NCBI RefSeq assembly: GCF_003111645.1
Contig: NZ_CP022187.1
Location: forward strand, 3,224,001-3,288,000
Reading direction: 5' to 3'
DNA: 64,000 bases
DNA from: Parazoarcus communis
Lineage (GTDB): Bacteria; Pseudomonadota; Gammaproteobacteria; Burkholderiales; Rhodocyclaceae
Shown: positions 36,198 to 45,350 of the stretch, one piece after another
How positions within the stretch are numbered: position 1 is the first letter of the stretch
Layout: each line of letters opens with the position of its first letter
Notes under the pieces: model-generated
What the model was told of the DNA's origin: nothing
The model's database searches: none
What the model saw: only the letters and a program-made list of their open reading frames with translations
Program-made: the position numbers and the translations under genes

Positions 36198-37399
36198 TGC
36201 TGTGGAATACCTTGCTGCTGGCGATGCGGGCGATCCGCCGCAACCTGATGCGCTCCTTCCTGACCATTCTCGGGGTGGTGATCGGGGTGGCGGCGGTCAT
36301 CACCATGGTGACGCTGGGCAATGGCGCGACGCGCTCGGTAGCCGATCAGATCGCCAGCATGGGCAGCAACCTGCTCATGGTGCGCCCGGGGCAGCGCTTC
36401 GGACCGGGCAGCGATGAGGCGGCCAAGTTCAAGACCGCCGACGTCGAGGCGATACGCAACCAGATCACCGACGCCGCAGCCGTGGCGCCGGTGGCAAACA
36501 GCTCGGCGACCGCGGTCTACCAGGCGCGGAACTGGTCGACCATGGTGACCGGCAGCAGCAACGATTACTTCAGTGCGTCGGGCTGGGAGCTCGTCGCCGG
36601 GCGGGGCTTTACCGAAGCGGAAGAGCGCGCCGGCAAGGCCGTGTGCGTGATCGGCAGCACGGTGCGCGAGAATCTCTTTGGCGCACAGAATCCGGTGGGC
36701 GCGGAGATCCGCATCGCTCAGTTCGCCTGCGAGGTGATCGGCCTGCTCAAGTCCAAGGGTCAGTCGGCGATGGGCTCGGACCAGGACGACACCGTGGTGA
36801 TGCCGCTGCGCACGGTGCAGCGCCGGCTGAGCGGCAGTCAGGACATCAACATGCTGATGGTCTCCGCCAGCACCACGAATGCGGTCGACGCGATCAAGAC
36901 CCAGCTCGAACAGCTGCTGCGCGAACGCCGCAACATCAGCGAAAACGAGGATGACGACTTTCGCGTGATGGACACCCGGCAGCTCGCCGAAACCCTCACC
37001 GGTACCACCCGCATCCTCACCATGCTGCTGGGAGCGGTGGCGGCGGTGAGTCTGCTGGTGGGCGGCATCGGCATCATGAACATCATGCTGGTGTCGGTCA
37101 CCGAGCGTACCCGCGAGATCGGCATCCGCCTCGCCATCGGCGCGCTCGAACGCGAGGTGCTGCTGCAGTTCCTGATCGAGGCGGTGGTGCTCTCCAGCCT
37201 CGGCGGCGTGATCGGCATCCTCCTCGCGGCGGCGGCCTCCATTGCCTTGTCCGGCGTCATGAACATCGACTACCTGTTCGACCCCTCCATCAACCTGCTG
37301 TCCTTCCTGTTCTCGGCGGCGATCGGTGTGGTGTTCGGCTACTTTCCGGCACGTCGGGCGGCACAGCTCGATCCGATCGAAGCATTGCGACACGAGTGA
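36197..37399 (+). CDS. MacB-type ABC transporter permease
   Basis: Four membrane helices frame a large periplasmic domain, the MacB/FtsX topology. The N-terminal helix is followed by the MacB_PCD region. The C-terminal three helices lie at about residues 275-300, 330-355 and 365-390, with the typical ILTMLLGAVAAVSLLVGGIGIMN and EIGIRLAIGA. With the three preceding genes it forms a complete tripartite exporter, probably for a macrolide, peptide or siderophore-like substrate (not decidable here). After the stop lies a perfect 14-bp palindrome at 37439-37452. Confidence 0.92.
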   Translation: MLWNTLLLAMRAIRRNLMRSFLTILGVVIGVAAVITMVTLGNGATRSVADQIASMGSNLLMVRPGQRFGPGSDEAAKFKTADVEAIRNQITDAAAVAPVANSSATAVYQARNWSTMVTGSSNDYFSASGWELVAGRGFTEAEERAGKAVCVIGSTVRENLFGAQNPVGAEIRIAQFACEVIGLLKSKGQSAMGSDQDDTVVMPLRTVQRRLSGSQDINMLMVSASTTNAVDAIKTQLEQLLRERRNISENEDDDFRVMDTRQLAETLTGTTRILTMLLGAVAAVSLLVGGIGIMNIMLVSVTERTREIGIRLAIGALEREVLLQFLIEAVVLSSLGGVIGILLAAAASIALSGVMNIDYLFDPSINLLSFLFSAAIGVVFGYFPARRAAQLDPIEALRHE

Positions 37400-37494
37400 G
37401 CCTCGCGTGTCGGTTTGTCGGGTTCGCGCCATGGCGCGGGCCTGATCAGGCCGGTTTCATGCGTTTTTTGAGCGTTTGCGGCGTGGTATCGGAA

Positions 37495-37522
37495 TTGCTT
37501 TCTCCTTCTGTGGAGGAAGCAA
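37495..37522 (+). promoter_or_regulatory. Hairpin sequestering the ribosome-binding site
   Basis: TTGCTTTCTCC (37495-37505) pairs with GGAGGAAGCAA (37512-37522) across a TTCTGT loop, with ten Watson-Crick pairs and one G-T wobble. The 3' arm contains the Shine-Dalgarno GGAGG and abuts the ATG at 37523. The structure would block translation unless opened, as in RNA thermometers or protein-dependent switches. Confidence 0.55.
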
Positions 37523-38865
37523 ATGAAACATCAGCTCGACTGGTCGTCCTACGAGACCGCAGGCCAGGGTGACGCCTATGCAGGCATCCCGGCCACCGGT
37601 GGCGACTTTGCCAAGGCGGTGGCGGTGTGCATCAGCGACCGCCTGTGTCAGCGCAAGCCCAAGGGGGTGATGTGTCCCAGTTTCAGGGTCACGGACGCCG
37701 CCGGGCACTCACCCGGTGGGCGGGTGCTGGCGCTGAAGGCGGCGCTCAATGGTGAATACGGCCCGGCACCCTTCTCCGACCCGCGTCTGGTCGAGGCCAT
37801 GGACCTGTGTGTCGGCTGCAAGGGGTGCAAGCGCGAGTGCGCCAATCAGGTCGACATGGCGGCGATCAAGATCGAATGGCAGGCGCAGCGCAACGCCATC
37901 AACGGCATCTCGCCGCGTGACCGCCTGTTTGCCGACCTGCCGCGCTGGCTGAGCCACCCTCGCCTGCTGCGCACGCTTGTGCGCCTGCGCAACCGGGTGC
38001 CGCTGCTGGCACGTCAGCTCGAGCGCAGCTTCGGTATCTCCGCGCAGCGCACCCTGCCCGAACCGGTTTCCCGCCCCTACGTTGCACCAGCTGCGCCTGA
38101 GCCGGCAGCGGTGAGCGATCGCAGCGTCTACCTGTTCGTTGATACCTTTGCCCGCCATTTCGAGCCCGATATTGCCGAGGCCGCCCACGCCGTCCTCACG
38201 CGTGCCGCTTACGACGTGAAAGTGCTCGGGCCCGCGGCCGACGACCCCGAGCCGGGCCGCGCGCTGTGCTGCGGTCGCACCTGGCTGTCGCTGGGTCAGA
38301 TCGATGCCGCCCGCCGCGAAGCCCTGCGCATGCAGGCCGCGCTGCGCCCGGCGCTCGCCGATGGCACGCCGGTCGTCGGGCTTGAGCCGTCGTGCATCCT
38401 GTCGCTGCGCGACGACCACCTCAAGCTCGGTCTCGGGCCGGAGGCCGAAGCGCTGGCGAAGCAGGTGTACCTGTTCGAGGAGTTCATCGCCCGCGAGCAT
38501 GACCGCAAGCGTCTCACGCTCGCACTCAAGCCCATCGGCGGCGGGAAGACCCTCGTCCACGGCCACTGTCACCAGAAGGCGGTTGGTGCGATGAAGTCGC
38601 TGCGCAAGGTGCTGCGTCTGATTCCCGACTTCGAGTTCGAGTTTGTCGAGGCCAACTGCTGCGGCATGGCCGGCAGCTTTGGTCTCGATGCCGAGCACGC
38701 GACATCTCGATGCAGATGGCCGAGGCCGATCTGCTCCCCGCCTTGCGTGCGGCACCCGATGCGCCGCTGCTGGCAAACGGCTTCTCCTGCCGCCACCAGA
38801 TCGTGGAGGGTGTGGCGCGGCGCCCCGCCCACGTGGCGCAGCTGATGCGTGACGCGCTGGCCTGA
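37523..38865 (+). pseudogene. Fe-S oxidoreductase subunit (CCG-domain), frameshifted near the C-terminus
   Basis: The sequence resembles the Fe-S half of FAD-linked oxidases related to glycolate/D-lactate dehydrogenases. It has a cysteine cluster CISDRLCQRKPKGVMCPS, a second CVGCKGCKREC, and two CCG-type domains (ALCCGRTW, LEPSCILS, GHCHQKAVGAM, EANCCGMAGSFG). The usual N-terminal FAD domain is absent and nothing upstream encodes it. After GSFGLDAEHA the frame breaks near 38698. In the next frame the expected continuation (ISMQMAEADLLPAL, ANGFSCRHQI) runs to TGA at 38863-38865. One missing base in a GCC codon would explain this. Confidence 0.75.
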
Positions 38866-38916
38866 GGCGAGCACACCGCTGGCAACATTTCCTTTGACAT
38901 TGACGGCAGAAACACC

Positions 38917-39471
38917 ATGAACAGGATCGGCATATTCTTCGGCACCGAAACCGGCACCACGCGCTTGATCGCCAAGAAGATTCACAAGAAGCTGGGCGAT
39001 GACATCGCGGCCAAGCCGCTCAATGTGAATCGCATCGCACTCGCCGACATGCTGCAGTACGACGCGCTGATCCTCGGCACGCCGAGCTATGGCATCGGCG
39101 AGATCCCGGGACGCAGTGCAGGCTGTCTGGAGCCGAACTGGGAAGAGTTTCTGGCGCAGTTCGAGTCGGCGGACTTCTCCGGCAAGCGTGTCGCGCTGTT
39201 CGGTCTCGGTGCGCAGGAGCGTTACTCGGACCGCTTTGCGAGTTCCCTGCTGCGCCTGTACGAGGTGTTCAAGGGCTTCGGCGCCGAGATCGTCGGTAGC
39301 TGGCCCACCGACGGCTATACCTTCGACCACTCCGCCGCCATCGTCGACGGGCGCTTCGTCGGCCTCGTCATCGACGCCCGCACGCAAGGCATGCATACCG
39401 ACGAGCGCATCGATATCTGGCTGGAAACGGTCAAGCCGCTGCTGCTGGAGAAGGTGGGCATGTCTGCGTAG
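38917..39471 (+). CDS. fldA: Long-chain flavodoxin
   Basis: Flavodoxin is a small FMN electron carrier. The phosphate-binding loop FFGTETGTT is at residues 8-16. The isoalloxazine loops occur in ILGTPSYGIGEIPG and LFGLGAQERYSDRF, and the long-chain insertion is present (184 residues). Flavodoxins can feed nitrogenase and radical SAM enzymes, which would fit cowN and pqqE in the window, but no direct link is shown. It follows the Fe-S gene by 51 bases. Confidence 0.93.
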   Translation: MNRIGIFFGTETGTTRLIAKKIHKKLGDDIAAKPLNVNRIALADMLQYDALILGTPSYGIGEIPGRSAGCLEPNWEEFLAQFESADFSGKRVALFGLGAQERYSDRFASSLLRLYEVFKGFGAEIVGSWPTDGYTFDHSAAIVDGRFVGLVIDARTQGMHTDERIDIWLETVKPLLLEKVGMSA

Positions 39472-39584
39472 GGGTGCCCAAAAGCCGGTTTACTTGTGAC
39501 ATGCGCATGTCTGTCGGCACAATGCTGCGGACATGATGCACCGGTTTGGGGCCGGGCATTTCTGCAATCACCGGTAGCCGACTT

Positions 39585-40193
39585 ATGCGTATTGAAGGCA
39601 CGCTTGAAAAATGGAACGACGCGCGCGGGTTCGGGTTCATTAAGCCCAAGCACGGCGGACAGGACATTTTTATCCACATTTCCGTTTTTCCGCGCGACGG
39701 AAAACCGCCACAGATGGGTGAGTCCTTGCTGTTCGAGATCGAGCTCGACAAGGACGGCAGGAAGCGTGCGGTACGGGTGGCGCGCCCCGGCCTGTCGATT
39801 GCGCCGATGGCCCCTGCACACAGCACGGAGCGTTCGCGCCAGGCTCCGCACGCACAACGTCACACAAGGCCTGCCCGACCCGAGCGCCGCAGCAGCCTTG
39901 GCCGCGCATTGCCACTGCTGATTCTCGTGGTGGTGGCTGCATTTGGGTACCAGAAATACGCTCACCGATTCTCAGGCGGCGACAACTGGCAAGTGGTTGA
40001 CGAACCGACTACCGTTCAAAGGGTGGTGCCGCGGTCTGCGCCGGCGCCCGAATCGAACTTTCGTTGCGACGGGCGTCAGCATTGCTCGCAGATGCGCTCC
40101 TGTGCCGAGGCAGAATACTTTCTGCAACATTGCCCGAATGTGAAGATGGATGGGGACGGCGACGGGATGCCCTGCGAACGGGGACCGTGCTGA
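39585..40193 (+). CDS. Cold-shock domain - TM - Excalibur fusion protein
   Basis: Three parts are visible. Residues 1-66 form a cold-shock domain (GTLEKWNDARGFGFIKP and DIFIHISVF, the RNP1/RNP2 motifs). A basic Arg/His/Pro-rich linker precedes a single membrane helix at about residues 108-126 (ALPLLILVVVAAFGY). The C-terminal Excalibur domain (FRCDGRQHCSQMRSCAEAEYF, then DGDGDGMPCE) has a calcium-binding DxDxDG loop. The nucleic-acid-binding part would be cytoplasmic and the Excalibur part periplasmic. The ATG at 39585 starts exactly at the cold-shock domain. Confidence 0.85.
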   Translation: MRIEGTLEKWNDARGFGFIKPKHGGQDIFIHISVFPRDGKPPQMGESLLFEIELDKDGRKRAVRVARPGLSIAPMAPAHSTERSRQAPHAQRHTRPARPERRSSLGRALPLLILVVVAAFGYQKYAHRFSGGDNWQVVDEPTTVQRVVPRSAPAPESNFRCDGRQHCSQMRSCAEAEYFLQHCPNVKMDGDGDGMPCERGPC

Positions 40194-40256
40194 GCGACAT
40201 TCGACACCAGTGCGAGTGAAGGCTGAGCGCGTGCTGATCAGGTTCGCGCCTTCAGA

Positions 40257-41411
40257 TCAGCTGCTCAGCACCGGGCGCTTGCGCGATTCTTCCGGGCTGC
40301 GGAACACCAGTGGCGCTTCGTGCATGCGCCCCTCCCCGCTCTGTGCGCGTTCGACGGCTTTGGTGACGACGTGGTGATGGGGTGACTTGTCGCATACCGG
40401 GTCGGCGGCCGCCGGGTCGCCGGTGAGCATGAAGGCCTGGCAACGGCAGCCGCCGAGGTCTTTTTCCTTGTCCGGGCAGCTGCGGCAGCTGTCTTTCATC
40501 CAGCCGTCGCCGCGATAGCGGTTGAAGCCTTCCGAGTCGTACCAGATCTGCTTCACGTCCATGTCGCGCACATTCGGAAAGCTCAGGCCGGGCAGCATGG
40601 CGGCGGTGTGGCAGGGCACGGCGGTGCCGTCGGGCGTGACGGTGAGGAAGACGTTGCCCCAGCCGTTCATGCACTTCTTGGGACGGTTCTCGTAGTAGTC
40701 GGGCACCACGTAGAAGATGCGGATGCGGTCGCCGTACTGTTCGCGGCGGGCGTTGGTGACTCGCTCGGCGCGTTCGATCTGTTCGCGTGAGGGCAGCAGC
40801 TGGTCGCGGTTGAGCAGCGCCCAGGAGTAGTACTGGCTGTTGGCGAGCTCGAGGTATTCGGCGTCCAGCTCCACCGCCATGTCGATGATGCGGTCGATGT
40901 AGTCAATGTTGAGGCGGTGGATCACGCAGTTCATCACCATCGGCCAGCCATTGGCCTTGATGATGGCGGCCACTTTCTGCTTCAGCTCGAAGGTACGGGT
41001 ATGCGACAGGAAATCGTTGAGCTCGCGGGTGGAGTCCTGAAACGAGAGCTGGATGTGATCCAGACCGGCTTCCTTGAGCGCGGCGGCGCGGCTTTCGGTG
41101 AGGCCGACGCCCGAGGTGAGCAGGTTGGTGTAGAAGCCCAGCCTGTGCGCTTCGGCCACCAGAATTTCGAGGTCGTCGCGCAACAGCGGCTCACCACCCG
41201 AGAAGCCGCATTGCACGCTGCCTGCCGCACGCGCCTCGCGCAGCACGCGCAGCCAGTCGTCGGTGGAGAGCTCGTCGGGGTGGTGGGCGAAATCGACCGG
41301 GTTGTAGCAGAACACGCAGTGCAGCGGGCAGCGGTAGGTGAGTTCGGCCAGCAACCACAGCGGGGGGCCGATCTGCGGGCTGGCTTGTTCCGGGGCTGCG
41401 GGCGTGTTCAT
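40257..41411 (-). CDS. pqqE: PqqA peptide cyclase (radical SAM)
   Basis: PqqE forms the Glu-Tyr carbon bond in PqqA, the first step of pyrroloquinoline quinone synthesis. The radical SAM motif CPLHCVFC supplies Cys28, Cys32 and Cys35. The C-terminal SPASM-like region carries further cysteines (NGWGNVFLTVTPDGTAVPCH, then SCRSCPDKEKDLGGCRCQAF). The length of 384 residues is typical. It is the last gene of the pqqABCDE operon. Confidence 0.97.
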   Translation of the reverse strand: MNTPAAPEQASPQIGPPLWLLAELTYRCPLHCVFCYNPVDFAHHPDELSTDDWLRVLREARAAGSVQCGFSGGEPLLRDDLEILVAEAHRLGFYTNLLTSGVGLTESRAAALKEAGLDHIQLSFQDSTRELNDFLSHTRTFELKQKVAAIIKANGWPMVMNCVIHRLNIDYIDRIIDMAVELDAEYLELANSQYYSWALLNRDQLLPSREQIERAERVTNARREQYGDRIRIFYVVPDYYENRPKKCMNGWGNVFLTVTPDGTAVPCHTAAMLPGLSFPNVRDMDVKQIWYDSEGFNRYRGDGWMKDSCRSCPDKEKDLGGCRCQAFMLTGDPAAADPVCDKSPHHHVVTKAVERAQSGEGRMHEAPLVFRSPEESRKRPVLSS

Positions 41412-41412
41412 G

Positions 41413-41700
41413 TCAGTACTCGATCCAGTGCTGCTGCTGCGCCATGGCGAGAAAGGCGAGCACGTCAGTCTGCAGGTTGGTGGTGTCGAAGGCCTGTTCG
41501 AGTTCGGCGACCAGCGCGGCCACGGTCTGCTCGCCGCTGCAGCGCTTCAGGATTTCGCCTGCGCTCTGATTGAGCTTCACCATGCCTTCGGGGTAGAGCA
41601 GCACCCAGGCCTGCTGCGCCTCTTCCCATTGCAGGCGGAATTTCTTCGATACGCGCGGCATGGCCGCCAGCATGTCGTGTTCCGGTGTCGCGGTGCTCAT
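41413..41700 (-). CDS. pqqD: PqqD peptide chaperone
   Basis: PqqD binds the precursor PqqA and delivers it to PqqE. The 95-residue protein contains the RRE-type fold with [31 protein letters not shown]. The ATG overlaps the pqqC stop (ATGA), and one base separates its stop from pqqE. Confidence 0.96.
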   Translation of the reverse strand: MSTATPEHDMLAAMPRVSKKFRLQWEEAQQAWVLLYPEGMVKLNQSAGEILKRCSGEQTVAALVAELEQAFDTTNLQTDVLAFLAMAQQQHWIEY

Positions 41701-42488
41701 GCCTTCGGCCCCTTGATCTCGATTTCGCACTGGCTGAGCATGATGGCGTCGGCCAGCGCCCACAGCACGTCGAGCTTGAACTGCAGGATGTCGAGCGCAC
41801 GCTGCTGCATCGCCCGGCTCTGGCTGAAATACTCCAGGGTGAAGCGCAGGCCGTGCTCCACGTCGCGGCGTGCCTGGGTGAGCCGGTTCCTGAAGTACTG
41901 CAGGCCTTCGGTGTCGACCCAGGGATACTGGGTAGGCCAGGTGTCGATGCGCTGCTGGTGGATGTGCGGGGCGAAGAGTTCGGTCAGGCTGGAGGCGATG
42001 GCTTCCTGCCAGGGGCGCTGGCGGGCGAAGTTGATGTAGGCATCGACCGCGAAGCGCGCGGCCGGGGCGACGAAGCGCAACGAGGTGACATCGTCGCGGC
42101 TGAGGCCGACGGCTTCGCCGAGCCGGATCCAGGCTTCGATGCCGCCGGCGTCCTCCAGCCCGCCGATCTGGTAGCCGTCGTGGTCGAGGATGCGCTGTAT
42201 CCACTCGCGACGGATCTCGCGGTCGGGGCAGTTGGACAGGATCGCCGCATCTTTTACCGGAATCGCGATCTGGTAGTAGAAGCGGTTGGCGACCCAGCCG
42301 CGCAACTGCGCCGGCGTGAGCTCGCCTGCGGCCATCATCAGGTGGAAGGGATGATGGATGTGGTAGCTGGTGCCTTTCTCTCGCAGCAGGGCTTCGAACT
42401 CGGCCGGCGACCACGGCGCCTCCTGCGTTGCAGCGAGGCTGATGTCGGCGATATGTTCGATGGTGTTGTCGGTGTCGAATGCGATCAC
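41697..42488 (-). CDS. pqqC: Pyrroloquinoline-quinone synthase PqqC
   Basis: PqqC carries out the final ring closure and oxidation to PQQ. The family pattern is clear: [59 protein letters not shown], and [21 protein letters not shown] at 42488 overlaps the pqqB stop and gives 263 residues, close to the usual 250. No other suitable start is near. Confidence 0.96.
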   Translation of the reverse strand: MIAFDTDNTIEHIADISLAATQEAPWSPAEFEALLREKGTSYHIHHPFHLMMAAGELTPAQLRGWVANRFYYQIAIPVKDAAILSNCPDREIRREWIQRILDHDGYQIGGLEDAGGIEAWIRLGEAVGLSRDDVTSLRFVAPAARFAVDAYINFARQRPWQEAIASSLTELFAPHIHQQRIDTWPTQYPWVDTEGLQYFRNRLTQARRDVEHGLRFTLEYFSQSRAMQQRALDILQFKLDVLWALADAIMLSQCEIEIKGPKA

Positions 42489-43399
42489 AGTTCGATCTCC
42501 ATGCCGTCGAAAGCGACCTCGATGCCGTGCGCGTTGAGGCTTGCGCGCTGAGGGCTGTCTTCGTCGAGGATCGGGTTGGTGTTGTTGATGTGGATCAGCA
42601 CCTTGCGCGTCGTGGCGGGCAGGCGATCCAGCCATTCGAGCATGCCGCCCGCGCCCGATTGCGGCAGGTGGCCCATGGCACGCGAGGTCTTCTGCGAGGC
42701 GCCGAGGCGGATCATCTCGTCGTCGGTCCACAGCGTGCCGTCGACGAGCACGCAGTCGGCCCGTTCCATCGCCGCCCACACATGTGGCTCCATCTCGCCG
42801 AGGCCGGGTGCGTAGAACACGCGCTTGCCGTTTTTCGTGTTGATCAGGCTGACGCCGATGTTGTCGCCCGGCTGCGGACGGTCACGGTGCGGGGAGTAGG
42901 GCGGCGCGTTGCTGGTCAGCGACAGGGCTTCGAAACCGAGGCCGGTGGCGCGCTCGATGCTGAAGGCACCGGCCAGCGGCACCTCATGCCAGTCGATGCC
43001 GGCATAGTGGCCGAGCACGCCAAACAGCGGGTTGCCCACCGACAGGTCTTCGCGTACGCCGGGCGTGCACCAGACGGGCCACGGCTGGCGATGTTCGCGC
43101 AGCATGTAGAGGCCGGTGGTGTGGTCGATCTGCGCGTCGATGAGCACGATGGCGGCGATGGCGGTGTCGCGCAGGGCGCGGCCGGGTTGAAGTTCTGGGA
43201 AGCTGCGCAGCTGCTGCAGTACATCCGGGGAGGCGTTGAACAGCACCCAATGCTCGTTGTCACCGCTGACTGCAATCGACGACTGGGTTCTGGCCTGGGC
43301 GCGGATGCTGCCTTTGCGCAGGCCGTCGCAGTTGGGGCAGTTGCAGTTCCACTGCGGAAATCCACCGCCAGCTGCGGCACCGAGTACTCGTATTCTCAC
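42485..43399 (-). CDS. pqqB: PqqB (metallo-beta-lactamase-fold PQQ biosynthesis protein)
   Basis: PqqB is an MBL-fold iron enzyme that hydroxylates the cyclised Glu-Tyr intermediate. Recognisable are [25 protein letters not shown] at the N-terminus, [17 protein letters not shown] and [15 protein letters not shown] at 43399 after GGGAGG matches the family N-terminus; the open frame up to 43459 is not conserved-looking. The length of 304 residues is normal. Confidence 0.96.
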   Translation of the reverse strand: MRIRVLGAAAGGGFPQWNCNCPNCDGLRKGSIRAQARTQSSIAVSGDNEHWVLFNASPDVLQQLRSFPELQPGRALRDTAIAAIVLIDAQIDHTTGLYMLREHRQPWPVWCTPGVREDLSVGNPLFGVLGHYAGIDWHEVPLAGAFSIERATGLGFEALSLTSNAPPYSPHRDRPQPGDNIGVSLINTKNGKRVFYAPGLGEMEPHVWAAMERADCVLVDGTLWTDDEMIRLGASQKTSRAMGHLPQSGAGGMLEWLDRLPATTRKVLIHINNTNPILDEDSPQRASLNAHGIEVAFDGMEIEL

Positions 43400-43458
43400 G
43401 CGGCCTCCCGATTCATTCGTGGGTGGGGCGGCCGACCTGCCCGCCCCTCCGGGGCACA

Positions 43459-43533
43459 TCAGCGGTTGGCGATGTACATCGTGATTTCAAAACCAAAGCG
43501 AAAATCGCAAGCTGCAGGGGTTTCCCATTTCAT
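43459..43533 (-). CDS. pqqA: PQQ precursor peptide PqqA
   Basis: This 24-residue peptide begins [16 protein letters not shown] and ends YIANR. It has Glu16 and Tyr20 in the E-x3-Y arrangement that PqqE crosslinks to form the PQQ skeleton. The ATG at 43533 has GGAG nine bases upstream. It leads the pqqABCDE operon. Confidence 0.97.
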   Translation of the reverse strand: MKWETPAACDFRFGFEITMYIANR

Positions 43534-43730
43534 GGCGTGTCTCCAGTGTGGTTTTTGAACCGTGACTGCCGGCATGGCAGGGCACGACTGCATGGTGCGC
43601 CGCCGGGCGCTGGCGCGCATCGCGCATCTCTTGAAAGCCATCTAGCGATTTTCTGTAGATTGTCCGCAGCGCACCGGAACGCAGCCTTGCAGCCCGAGCA
43701 ATCCGTGACCGGGCACGATATGATCTGACA

Positions 43731-44753
43731 ATGACCCTGCCCACCATTCCGCCTGCCGCCGACGAATCCAACGCCGGCGCCCTGTTCGATGCGATCGAGC
43801 CCTTCAACCACGGCCATGTGGACGTGGGCGACGGTCATCAAGTCTATTTCGAGGAGTGCGGCGCGCCCGAGGGCATGCCGGTGCTGTTCCTGCATGGTGG
43901 GCCGGGCAGCGGTTGCAGCGAGCGCCATCGGCAGTTGCTCGATCCTGCGCTGTTTCGCGTGGTGCTGTTCGATCAGCGCGGCTGCGGCCGCAGCACGCCG
44001 CGCGGCGAGATTGCAGCCAACACCACGGACCACCTGGTCGCCGACATCGAGCGCCTGCGCAGCCATCTCGGCATCGAGCGCTGGCTGGTGTTTGGCGGTT
44101 CATGGGGGTCGAGCCTGGCGCTGGTCTATTGCGCCCGCCATCCCGATGCCTGCAGCGGCGCCATCCTGCGCGGCATCTTTCTCACCGGGCAGGACGATCT
44201 CGACTGGTTCTTCCGCGGCGCTTCCGCCTTGCTGCCCGTGGCGTGGGAGCGCCTCGGCGACTACCTCGACGAAAGCGGGCAGGAGGACATCGCGCAGCAC
44301 TATCTCGATGCGCTGCGCTCGCCGGACCGTCTGACTGCCGCACGGGCCCTGCAACGCTGGATGCAATGGGAGGCCGCGCTGTCGAGCCCCGGTCGTCTGC
44401 CGCCGGCGGAGGAGCCGCTATCGGCCGATGCGCTCGACGTGGCGCTCGACAAGTACCGCATCCAGGCCCATTACCTGGCCCATGCCTGCTTCATCGGCGA
44501 AGCCGAGGCGCTGCGCTGTGCGGGGGCAATGGCAGGGATGCCGGTCGCCATCCTGCACGGCCGGCTCGACTTCGTTTGCCGCCCTGCCAACGCACGCAAG
44601 CTTCAGCATGCGCTGCCGGGTAGCCGGTTGCGCTTCATCGACGACGCAGGCCACAGCCCCTTCGATGCACCGATGACGGCGGCGCTGGCGGAGGTGGCCA
44701 GCCGTTTCCATGCGCGCGGCAGTTTCGACGGCTGGGGGGATAGCTGGAACTGA
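43731..44753 (+). CDS. pip: Proline iminopeptidase
   Basis: This alpha/beta hydrolase of the S33 family removes N-terminal proline. Motifs are VLFLHGGPGSGCSERHRQL, FDQRGCGRSTPRG (characteristic of Pip), the nucleophile Ser in FGGSWGSSLAL, Asp in LHGRLDFVC and His in DDAGHSPFD. The length of 340 residues is slightly over the usual 315. It is divergent from pqqA, sharing a 197-bp gap. No PqqF-type M16 peptidase is in the window, so a role in PqqA processing is conceivable but unsupported. Confidence 0.92.
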   Translation: MTLPTIPPAADESNAGALFDAIEPFNHGHVDVGDGHQVYFEECGAPEGMPVLFLHGGPGSGCSERHRQLLDPALFRVVLFDQRGCGRSTPRGEIAANTTDHLVADIERLRSHLGIERWLVFGGSWGSSLALVYCARHPDACSGAILRGIFLTGQDDLDWFFRGASALLPVAWERLGDYLDESGQEDIAQHYLDALRSPDRLTAARALQRWMQWEAALSSPGRLPPAEEPLSADALDVALDKYRIQAHYLAHACFIGEAEALRCAGAMAGMPVAILHGRLDFVCRPANARKLQHALPGSRLRFIDDAGHSPFDAPMTAALAEVASRFHARGSFDGWGDSWN

Positions 44754-44755
44754 GC

Positions 44756-45256
44756 TTACTGGTACGCGCCTGCGGCGTAGGTCAGTTCGTAGCTGTGGCT
44801 GTAGATTTCGAGGATGTTGCCGAAGGGGTCTTCCATGTACACCATGCGGTAGGGCTTCTCGCCCGGGAAGTATTCGCGTACCGGCATGCGCTGCTTGCCG
44901 CCTGCGGCGACGACCTTCGCGGCCAGTCCTTCCACATCCGGATCCTGCACGCAGAAATGGAAGATGCCGGTTTTCCAGTATTCGAAGTTGTTCTCCGGCT
45001 TCACTGCATTGCGAAACTCGAAGATCTCCACGCCGATGCGGTCGCCGGTGGACAGGTGGGCGATGCGGAACGATTTCCAGTCGGCGCCGAACACATCGGT
45101 GCACATCACGCCGATGGGGGATTCATCCTCGGTAATGGTGGTGGGCGGCATGATCAGATACCAGCCCATGACTTCGGTGTAGAACTTCACGGCGGCGTCG
45201 AGATCGGTGACCGAAAGGCCGATATGGGAAAAGCTGCGCGGATAGACCTGAGACAT
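44756..45256 (-). CDS. VOC-family (glyoxalase/dioxygenase-like) protein
   Basis: The protein has two beta-alpha-beta-beta-beta modules of the vicinal oxygen chelate fold: FSHIGLSVTDLDAAVKFYTEVMGW at the start and FHFCVQDPDVEGLAAKV then VYMEDPFGNILEIYSH near the end. Likely metal ligands are His in SHIGL, His in FHFC and Glu in LEIYSH. The substrate is unknown. It is divergent from a LysR gene that probably controls it. Confidence 0.85.
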   Translation of the reverse strand: MSQVYPRSFSHIGLSVTDLDAAVKFYTEVMGWYLIMPPTTITEDESPIGVMCTDVFGADWKSFRIAHLSTGDRIGVEIFEFRNAVKPENNFEYWKTGIFHFCVQDPDVEGLAAKVVAAGGKQRMPVREYFPGEKPYRMVYMEDPFGNILEIYSHSYELTYAAGAYQ

Positions 45257-45326
45257 GCTGAGCTCCTTGTTGAGTACGTGGCTCGTAGTCTAGGCAGACG
45301 CAGGCATAATAAGAACAAGGTAGATG

Positions 45327-45341
45327 TTATCTGTTTGATAA
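45327..45341. promoter_or_regulatory. LysR-type box (T-N11-A)
   Basis: TTATC-N5-GATAA is a palindrome containing T-N11-A, the LysR-box form. It lies in the 94-bp divergent gap between the VOC gene and the LysR gene, ending nine bases before the LysR ATG, suggesting autoregulation. Confidence 0.5.
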
Positions 45342-45350
45342 GAGTTCATT

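Noticed and set aside
43534-43641. Longer form of pqqA with a 36-residue N-terminal extension
   Set aside because: PqqA is a 20-30 residue peptide; the internal ATG at 43533 has its own SD and gives Glu16/Tyr20.
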